Shown: positions 56,852 through 64,000 of the stretch, piece after piece
How positions within the stretch are numbered: position 1 is the first letter of the stretch
How the letters are laid out: every line of letters begins with the position of its first letter
DNA from: Lactuca virosa
Taxonomy: Eukaryota > Streptophyta > Magnoliopsida > Asterales > Asteraceae
NCBI GenBank assembly: GCA_928212115.1
Contig: CAKMRJ010005634.1
Span: 121,094,839-121,158,838 of the forward strand
Length of the DNA stretch: 64,000 nt
Reading direction: 5' to 3'
Notes under the pieces: model-generated
What the model was told of the DNA's origin: nothing
The model's database searches: none
The model's input: only the letters and a program-made list of their open reading frames with translations
Position numbers and translations under genes: made by a program

Positions 56852-59540
56852 TGTGACATCCCCATTTTCGCGGCCAGAAAAGACCGATTTGTTTATGCTT
56901 TGTTTGAAAATCAGAGTAACCTTTTAAAGAAAAGTGTTGCGGAATTTGTTCCCAAAAGAAAATATGATACAGATTTATCAAAGCATTTCCGAAGAAATGT
57001 ATTTCATTATATTAAAACCTCGGGATGTCATTGTCAATACATATCAAAAGTATAAACAGAACAACATAGGCCTTACAAAATTTATTTATATTTGGTGGCC
57101 TATAATCCATAATCCATCATCAAGTCATCCAACTATGCTCTTGTGCCACTACCTGTAATACAAGAAACTGAGTGGGTCAGGCTTGGGAGTCTGGTGAGCA
57201 CATAGGGTTTTCAACCCACAATAAATAAGTATATTAATTTCATCAAACCAAACAACCCGATTGCCCGTTCCCGTTATCCTCACTTTACGTCCCTAAAACA
57301 CCTATCATAAGGGACCTAGCCTAAGGATTATCATCGGGATGGACACTACTGCTAAGGGGTTCCTCAAAAATAAATGTCTGTAAGGCAACCATGAGGGGGA
57401 TGGAGTACACCGATGAACACATCGTTCACAAACACCTACAGGTTGCGACCTGCTAGCGTTCCAGTGGACTGTCTAGAATAGTCTGTGGTCCTCATCTATA
57501 CTCCGCTAGATAACTGGATCATCGTCAACATCGAGGCCTCTCATCGTTTTTTTTATCACACACCAACTATTACATCTACCCATGTTTTACCCAACATATT
57601 TGTAGATATAAAATAGATATACAGTTTAAATCATTTAAAACATATATAAAACCTTCATTTAGCATAGATATCAAGTAAACAGATAATATGCGCACATAGC
57701 ACGTAATTTATATAAAATACTTCATATCTATGTGTAAGATGATAGTAACTATGCATTCACTTGTTAAGGTGGTGATTCCGAACTCAGACAGCGCTTCGCT
57801 TTATTTATTTTCCTTTGACGAAACCTAGTATCATTACCACTAGATTTTAGTCTAACATTCAGTGCGACTAATTACTAGTCTAGATTCATCATTAACTCAG
57901 AGTCTATTTCATGGTCTATTAAGTAAGGATCAGCCAAGCAGGACAGTTTGGAGGCAAGACCATTTCAGCATATAGCTTTTCTGAAATCCAACAACCAAAC
58001 CCAACGTGACCATTCTAGACACCTCTCCCGTAAGAAGTTCAATCAGTATAACGACTTTGAATCACCGATAAATCTTATTTATAGGTTCATAATAACGATA
58101 TTATATTTAAATATAAGCTATATTTAAAATAGGGTAGGCGTATCACACTTACAGCGGGTTTTCTTAAAAACCAGGCTCCGCTGGAGCAGAGTTTCTGAGC
58201 CGAAAAGCTCATTTTCTCGGAGCCGTCGGGCACTCCGAGGCTTTCTTCTGGCACTACGGAAGTTCCCTAGGGCTTAGGGGGGCTTTGGGAGGTTTAGAGA
58301 GAGAGAGAGAGAGTAGAGAGAGAGAGAAGGGTGGAGGTGTGAAGAAATGAGGGTGGAAGGGGTTCTATTTATAGGTTGAAATATGGATCAACTTGGTGCC
58401 ACATGTCACCATCTAGTGGCAAGACTTGGGGAGAAAGCAATGGCCCAGATTCAGCCACGTCACCCCCTTCGCAGCAGCACCATGCCGACTTCTAAACCCC
58501 GTAACTTTCGCATACAAGATCCATTTTTGACGTTCTTTATATCCACCCGTAGGTATTGACAAGATCTACAACTCTCCTTTGGACTCTGTCGGCTAATTCT
58601 TGACCAATTTTAAATTTAATAGTATGAGAAGATTACACTGTTAAATGACTGTGTAAAATTCATAACTTCTACATACAAACTCCGTTTTCGTCTGTCTTTT
58701 TATCGTTAAGCTCCTATTAATGAGATCTTCAATTCTCATTTAGGTTGCATTGGCCAAAAATCGATTGATCTAAAATTCGAATTTCGGGTTGTGCACTGCT
58801 ATGTCAAATCTTAGAAAAATCATAACTTCCTCATACGCAGTCAGATTTGGGCGTTCTTTTTATGCACGCTATCGGTTCAACGTATACTAAAACTTTCATT
58901 TAGATCTCTAAGGAAAAAAGTAGTTTATCAAAAATACACTTTTTACATTACGCGGTGCCATGTTGGTTTAGCCGTAAAACTTTGACAAGTCATAACTTCT
59001 TCGTTATAACTCAGATTTCGGCGTTCTTTATATTTCTGGAATCCTTGTCACGACCACTACCACTTTCTTCATAGATATTAGGTTTATATACACTTTTATT
59101 TTTGGCGCTTATTTTTATTATTAATTTATTACTCCCTCCGTCCCAATATTATTGTCTATAGACAAAAAACACACATATTAAGAAAAGCATTAATTACCAC
59201 TAACTTTATTTAATAAAATGACAGTTTTGTCCTTACTTTGCATTTAATGTTCCATTAAATGCTTAGTTGGTTAAGTAATAATGAGGGGGTATTTTGGTAA
59301 AAATATTATTTATTTTTAGAAGTTGACTATTATTTTGGGACAAACCAAAAAGGAAAGATGGACTATAATTTCGGGACGGATGGAGTATATCTTTATAAAC
59401 AACTATATAAGCACACAAAATCGCATAATTCTCATAATATTCAAGTAATTCCTTTTTATTACATCAAAATGAGTTACAATGGTTGACCTTGACTATTACA
59501 TCATTATACTAATGTGTAGCCCAGAAACACAGGCGTTACA
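56852..59540 (-). repeat. 5' LTR of gypsy D element
   Basis: 2689 bp including a 254-bp Stowaway MITE and its TA duplication. Without them it is about 2433 bp, close to the 2449-bp 3' LTR. Confidence 0.92.
59132..59385. mobile_element. Stowaway MITE (Tc1/mariner type)
   Basis: Ends CTCCCTCCGTCCCA and, inverted, CTCCATCCGTCCCG, flanked by TA duplications (59130-59131, 59386-59387). The empty site is visible in the partner LTR near 52700 (TTATTATATATTTATAAAC), which proves the insertion boundaries. It is 254 bp and non-coding. It post-dates the gypsy D insertion. Confidence 0.95.
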
Positions 59541-60866
59541 ACTACCGCACAAGTAGTACTACATCAACCCAACCATACTATGTCGACATATACATAACAT
59601 ATAACATATATCCAACAACAGATAAGCATATAAGCAATCATCAAACAAACATGCAGATCTACAAACCACTACCGCATACTACATCCTGTGTACCGGGATA
59701 CCGATCTAACATATCTCGATAACCTATCAACTTCCTTTATACCAGGATACACAATCTAGTAGACTGGCATTGGTGGCTTCGACCCACAAGTGTGGTGAGG
59801 AAAACTCATCTCTCAGTTTGAACAAATAGCCTAATAAATCTCTACTCCGAACACCGACTCTACACATCACCTATTATTCAAATCATGACCCAACTAAACT
59901 TAATATTAAAATACCCAAAATACCATTTGGTCAAAATTGGTCAAATCTTGGTCAAAGTCCAAAAAAAGTCAAATGTCAAACTTGGTCAACAGTACTGAGT
60001 ACGCCAACGTACTCAACTTGTATGCTAAGCCTACACAGCTTTACTAGAAAACGGGCTGGTTAACCTCGAACGCTAATTGTTCCTGGGCTACACCCATTGT
60101 TCGTGAGGGCTTCATTCCTTTGTTATTAAGAGCTTAATCGTAAGCTCTTTTGTCCATAATCCAGATCCAACCCTAAAATAACGTCCTTAACCATAAATTT
60201 TCCAACTTTATGGTCTTGCATGGACATTATGTGCCCAAACACAAAACCCTAACTACTTAACCCATTCAGACCTTGTAACACATGCATGGAAGGGAAATTA
60301 TGATCAAGACCACATTTTTATGCTTCTAAACACCCTAAAAAGTCTAAAAGGACAACTTAAATGGATTACAGTAGCTCATACTAAAAATACCAAACTAATG
60401 GGACCAAAAGAACATATTCTTCATGGCTAAACTAGATCTATGCGTAGCTTCATCAAGTTCAAAGCTTTTTACCTCCAAATGATGCCAAATGGTGTTGCTA
60501 TTATGGATCCAAAGAGTCCCACTCCTCCAATATGATCTTCTCTTCTTCCTCCCTCTTTCAAGGTCAGCAAAACACACACAAAATTCTCAAGAAGGCTCTA
60601 AAATTGGATTAGGGTTTGCTTGGGAACGAAGGCGGGTTGGAGGCTAATGAAAGAAGGCAGGTTTGGAACATAAGGAAGTTTAAATAGGGTCCAAACCCTA
60701 AATATTAGGGTTTGGGATTCTGCACGAACGCCCAACGTTCCTAGGCAAATGCCCAGAGTTCACGAACTTTGCCTAATAATTACGAAAATGCCATTATGGA
60801 CCACTTTGAAACGAATTCTCATATTAAAGGGTTAAAAGGTAAATACCTAAATATCCGGATGTTACA

Positions 60867-61436
60867 ACATGATCATTAAAGGGTCAAAATTGCACCTAAT
60901 GCTTGGTTTTCTTGACTGTCACTAAGGAAGGGTAACTACATTGCCATTAGTTTTTAGATATTTAGTTAGCCATATCATATTTAAATAGAAGCCATTATGG
61001 TCAAAATTTTAAGAACATTGATGTTATTGGTAAATTTATAATATAGGCTTATATTATAAAAAAAGGTAATTATGTTTCTATTTCTTGCAATCTTCTTAAA
61101 GTAAAAGTGTAGATTGTGTAATAGTTTATGTGTAACGACCCTTGCGTAGAGATTCCTTCATGGATCTAGTAACGAGTAATTCTGAAGTGACAATGTCTTT
61201 TATTCTTTAAACTAAAGATACACATGGGGTTTTGTTTATAAAATTTGTTATGCAGTGATTTGCTCCAACACTATCCACAACCGGTAGACACGAAGGGTAT
61301 TTCCGTGTATGATTAGACAAGTAGGAAAAAATTATCTAGTCAAAGTTTATTTGTTCCTTCTCGTAATCGGGAAATAATATCTATGTGCCCCTTGATGATT
61401 TGATGTTGACAGCTGAAGTGTTTGGTCGAGCCCTGA
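60867..61436. other. Flank with a copia 3' fragment
   Basis: AT-rich DNA to about 61250, including an isolated LTR-start-like TGTAACGACCC at 61132. From about 61280 to 61435 the sequence matches the 3' non-coding region of the copia elements (GTATGATT.GACAAGTAG, then TGTGCCCCTTGATGATTTG; compare 47930-48060). It is cut at 61436. Confidence 0.55.
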
Positions 61437-61994
61437 TGTAACGACCCAAAATTTTCCATCCGTCAAGAAGGTTAGTTTCCATTATTTGAGTATTAATTTT
61501 CGTTATTGTTTTCAGTGTCTATGATTATTAATTCAATAAATTAAAAATAAAGGGGTGTTTACTTATACCTAAAAGATCAATGTTTGGGTACTTAAGATAA
61601 TTCTAAAAAAAAGCTTAATATGAATAGAGGGGTCATGATCTCATTTATAAAAACTTAAGTTAGAATGGGTTTAAATTTGAAAATTGATGGACCATTATGT
61701 AAAATGTTGCATAACCCCCTTGGTCAATCAATATTTCCAACAAAAAACCTCCGGAGGAGACAATGTCACGTAACCTATGTTTCTTTATTTAAAAGAACTA
61801 TGAGTACAAATTGTTTGAGAGTGAGATTACAATGAGTGATCAATCGTAGTAGTGTCATAATATGTGTGTGTTATTGTCTCATATGATCCGTTATATATAC
61901 AAAGCAACTATGTTATAAATTCGGGATTATCCTTGATTTTCTATTGAATGTTATTGACTCCCTTATTCCGATTACCAAGTTGGGTTTGATTAGA
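61437..61994 (+). mobile_element. LTR 5' fragment
   Basis: TGTAACGACCCAAAATTTTCC is a typical gypsy LTR start. It interrupts the copia fragment. The following 500 bases are LTR-like AT-rich DNA, but no end or target duplication is found. Confidence 0.4.
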
Positions 61995-61998
61995 TATT

Positions 61999-62440
61999 AA
62001 GAGGGTGTTTGGGACTTCATTATGAACTTGAAAATGACTTTTAGACAAAATGACTTATTGACTTATGAGGGTGGGAAAATAGTTTTTTAAAAAATGTTGG
62101 GATTAACATTTATTTTGGCAAAAGCCAATAAGTCAATAAGTTCTTTTTTTTATTAATGTTTGGCTTGCTTATACATGTAAAATGACTAAAAAAGAAAATG
62201 AAGATGTTAAATCTAATAAGTCATAAGTTGTTTTAAAAAGTTAAAAATCCCAACTTCATAAAATCTCATTTTCAAAGAATTAACAAAAAGTTGTTTTAAA
62301 AGTTTGTATATACCTAAACACATTTTTTTTACTTATTGTCTTTTCAAAAAGTCAATAAGTTAATAATTTATTTTTATATTAAATCTTTCAAAAAGTCAAT
62401 AAGTTAATAATTTATTTTTATATTAAATCTCGAACATCCT
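61999..62440. mobile_element. hAT-like MITE
   Basis: Left end GAGGGTGTTTGGGA; the right end read inverted is GAGGATGTTCGAGA. The interior is rich in AATAAGTCA and TGACTTATT words in both orientations. A roughly 41-base unit is tandemly duplicated at 62347-62429. No clear 8-bp duplication. Confidence 0.5.
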
Positions 62441-62572
62441 CTGACTTGAGTTCGTCCTTTTCGTTTATAGTTGCTATTGTAAAAGGATAAATAACAACAA
62501 TAATAATTATTTGTTAGATAATATAGATTCAAGATCCAAAGAAACTTTAAATGCAAGACCCATAATGTGAAA

Positions 62573-62601
62573 CTAGAGTGGTAACCCCCGCTTCGCGGGG
62601 G
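62573..62601 (-). mobile_element. Candidate Helitron 3' terminus
   Basis: On the minus strand a perfect 7-bp-stem hairpin, CCCCCGC-GAA-GCGGGGG (62601-62585), is followed eight bases later by CTAG (62576-62573). The next base is T. That is the signature of plant Helitron 3' ends: a short GC-rich hairpin, then CTRR, inserted before T. The element would extend toward higher coordinates. No Rep/helicase is present in the window. Confidence 0.55.
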
Positions 62602-62814
62602 CAGGGGGAGTTGATATGGTCGTATGATATTGGGTCGAACAGTTAGCCAAAACATTCCATACCCTTTTTAAATATACAACGAATCATATCTGTTTTCGTT
62701 TGTATAGTTTTGTTTTTGGAGTAGATAAATGTATCAAGAGATGACGATAAAAAGATATCGATTCATTAATAGATCATTACAGGGCATTCGATTACAACAG
62801 TGTGGTTCCTTATG

Positions 62815-62992
62815 GTGTTCGGTGGTCTTCAACGATTTTTTTGCAGATGTTCTCCTGCATTAGTTGGAACATGTTGAGCATGAGCACGGTGTCTTTATCG
62901 AGATCGTTGATGAGAGATTCGGTGATGGCATTTCCACTGGAGCTTCTTGTATCATATTCTGCCTTGATTGTGCATACCCTTGATTTCTGTAA
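62815..62992 (-). pseudogene. Unidentified terminal-exon-like ORF
   Basis: After a TTTGTTTACAG acceptor, the minus strand is open for about 58 codons. It includes AEYDTRSSSGNAITESLIND, then MLNMFQLMQENICKKIVEDH, and ends at a natural stop (RTP-stop, about 62815). Amphipathic composition suggests real coding origin; the family is not recognised. Other frames are also open (for example QNQGYAQSRQNMIQEAP), so the frame is not certain. Confidence 0.4.
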
Positions 62993-63189
62993 ACAAACAT
63001 AAACAACAGTAAATCTTTACAAAAACAAAACTCGTAAATTATTATAAGCTTATTGATCAAATACACAAAAATGGTAATTAGACAGCTAAATATGACATTC
63101 CTTATACCTTAGAAATGAAAATTGGGAAATATATATAGGGAAATATGATATTTCATACTATAATAATAAAACACCCAATACAGAATCTG

Positions 63190-63431
63190 ACCAAAAGTTG
63201 GGGAGCTGCCATCTCCTGGTTTGGTCGAGCACTTGATATTTGCATCTATAAACATTAATTAGATTATTATTATTATTTTTAATCAAAATATAATAAAATT
63301 GAAAAACTTAACTTATTTGTTTTTCAAATATACCGATAACACTGCGGTCAACCAATAACTTTCTAAAATGTGAAGCAATTAGTTCAACTGCCTTGCGTAC
63401 ACCTTCACGTTCCCCTTGTACCTCCACAACA
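63190..63431 (-). pseudogene. KH-domain RNA-binding protein gene fragment
   Basis: One exon-like block (63431 down to about 63318), after a GATGATAG acceptor, reads VVEVQGEREGVRKAVELIAS then HFRKLLVDRSVIGIFEK. This matches the end of a KH domain and its downstream segment in plant poly(C)-binding-like proteins (HEN4/PEPPER group). A second block (63248 to about 63190), after TTTATAG, reads MQISSARPNQEMAAPQLL, a Met/Gln/Pro-rich continuation typical of the same proteins. Upstream KH repeats are not seen within the window, so this is a fragment or a captured piece. Confidence 0.65.
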
Positions 63432-64000
63432 CTATCATCAGACAGCAATTAGTTTCAAATTGTTCATAAGTCCCTTTGGGATTTAATTTTCCACAAAACC
63501 CCCCAAAAAAATAAAGTTTCCAACAATAAAAGAGTAACAATAATACAGCGACCATTGTTAATGATGAGACCTAATTTGAACTCTTATGAAATAAATATAC
63601 TATAGCGGTTAAAACTGAAAAAAAATCAACAAAAAAACATGTACCTTTATAATATAATAATCAAATGTTTGAACCTTTTGGTTGTGGTTGGGCTAATTGG
63701 ATCCAAGCATCATAATGTTAAAGGCGCCAAAGTTCTCTTCCTGTTACCACTAATGAAATCCCAATTCCTTCACCTAGTAAAAAAAATACAAAGTCAAACT
63801 ATAACTTTTTATGGCATCATAGTTTCAAAAATAAACCAATCACACTATTATATTTTGAAAAGTAAACCAAGTATAGTATTGACCTTCCGATTTTTTTTGA
63901 AAATACATTGTCTTAATTGAGTAGATCATGCGATTATTTTAGAAAACACTTGAAAGTCCAATGTTGTAATAGGAATAAATGAAAGTGTGATGAAATATAT
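63432..64000. other. AT-rich DNA upstream of the KH fragment
   Basis: No further KH exon, promoter or repeat terminus could be supported. The ORF 63639-63920 is AT-rich and has no recognisable features. Confidence 0.4.

Larger units (their letters stand above)
50407..59540 (-). mobile_element. Full-length gypsy element, family D
   Basis: Sense order: 5' LTR (59540-56852), PBS TGGTATGAGAGCAT (56849-56836), truncated gag (56480-56034), pol (55937-53007), PPT (AAGGGGGAGAGAAT, 52869-52856) and 3' LTR (52855-50407). ACTAC duplicates at both ends (50402-50406, 59541-59545). LTRs differ at roughly 5% of positions in the first 200 bases by eye. Pol stays in one frame with five internal stops; gag lacks its N-terminal part. 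It is the most complete coding element of the window. Confidence 0.95.
20234..60866 (-). mobile_element. Outer gypsy element (family C) dispersed over 40.6 kb by nested insertions
   Basis: Two LTRs of the same family and orientation bracket pieces in correct minus-strand order: 5' LTR (60866 to 49928, interrupted), PBS (49912-49924), leader (49911-49198), gag start (41354-41121), degenerate internal DNA (41120-40070, 32084-31726, 23714-22341), integrase C-terminus (22340-22019), PPT (22004-22016) and 3' LTR (22001-20234). With the insertions removed it is about 7.9 kb, normal for gypsy. The five bases flanking the two ends (TTGGA before 20234, ACATG after 60866) do not match. Two relatives joined by recombination therefore remain possible. 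Confidence 0.7.
49928..60866 (-). repeat. 5' LTR of the outer gypsy element, split by a gypsy insertion
   Basis: The sense strand starts TGTAACATCCGGATATTTAGG (60866) and ends TTGGTATGTTACA (49928). The two halves (59546-60866 and 49928-50406) join cleanly at the ACTAC duplication, giving about 1.8 kb, like the 3' LTR (1768 bp). It shares the minisatellite, TATA region (TTTAAATAGG, 60680-60689) and dyads with 20234-22001. Confidence 0.88.

Noticed and set aside
62585..62601. Hairpin as a transcription terminator
   Set aside because: Bacterial-style terminators are not expected here; the CTAG-T context fits a Helitron end better.

Overview
The window looks like plant nuclear DNA in a gene-poor, repeat-dense region. 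Coding sequence is almost entirely reverse transcriptase, RNase H, integrase and Gag remnants of Ty3/gypsy and Ty1/copia LTR retrotransposons, usually broken by stops. MITEs, tRNA-derived SINEs, long (TA)n tracts and fragments of nuclear genes (26S proteasome subunit RPN1, a KH-domain RNA-binding protein) fill much of the rest. The LTR families, especially those dense in the 13-base dyad GACTCGNCGAGTC, suggest an Asteraceae genome, probably Lactuca-like. That assignment is from memory, not a search. I see no intact host gene, rRNA, functional tRNA or CRISPR.

Layout. 1-3179: 3' part of a plus-strand gypsy element that lost its integrase, with its 3' LTR. 3185-9259: old LTR remnant, AT-rich DNA, a terminal-inverted-repeat element (4626-6684) with two MITEs bounded by (TA)n, a SINE, and an intron-containing RPN1 pseudogene (8829-9233). 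9260-16804: minus-strand gypsy element whose LTR is split by a 2-kb inverted-repeat transposon (10421-12434). 16805-19755: a second long inverted repeat, with a solo LTR in its centre.

20234-60866 is best read as one minus-strand gypsy element (about 7.9 kb of its own sequence) spread over 40.6 kb by nested insertions. Its 3' LTR is 20234-22001, its Pol C-terminus 22019-22340, its gag start 41121-41354, its primer-binding site 49912-49924, and its 5' LTR 49928-60866. Inside it lie: (i) a solo LTR 23720-31720 holding solo LTR 23826-28015, which holds solo LTR 24706-26398; (ii) solo LTR 32085-40064 holding a full-length copia element 34047-39761; (iii) a full-length copia element 41530-49192; (iv) a full-length gypsy element 50407-59540, inserted in the 5' LTR and itself carrying a Stowaway MITE at 59132-59385. 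Matching 5-bp target-site duplications (TSDs) support most boundaries: AATTC, GAATC, ATTAC, GTGAC, CTTGC, CCAAC, ATCAC, ACTAC, and TA for the MITE.

60867-64000 holds copia and LTR fragments, a probable hAT-type MITE, and a candidate Helitron 3' end (62573, minus) with same-strand fragments of nuclear genes upstream of it.

No element here encodes a complete set of proteins, so recent movement must have relied on enzymes supplied from elsewhere. The most interesting recurrent signal is that several distinct LTR families each carry their own short CpG-containing dyads in two clusters, one just upstream of the TATA box and one in the transcribed part of the LTR.
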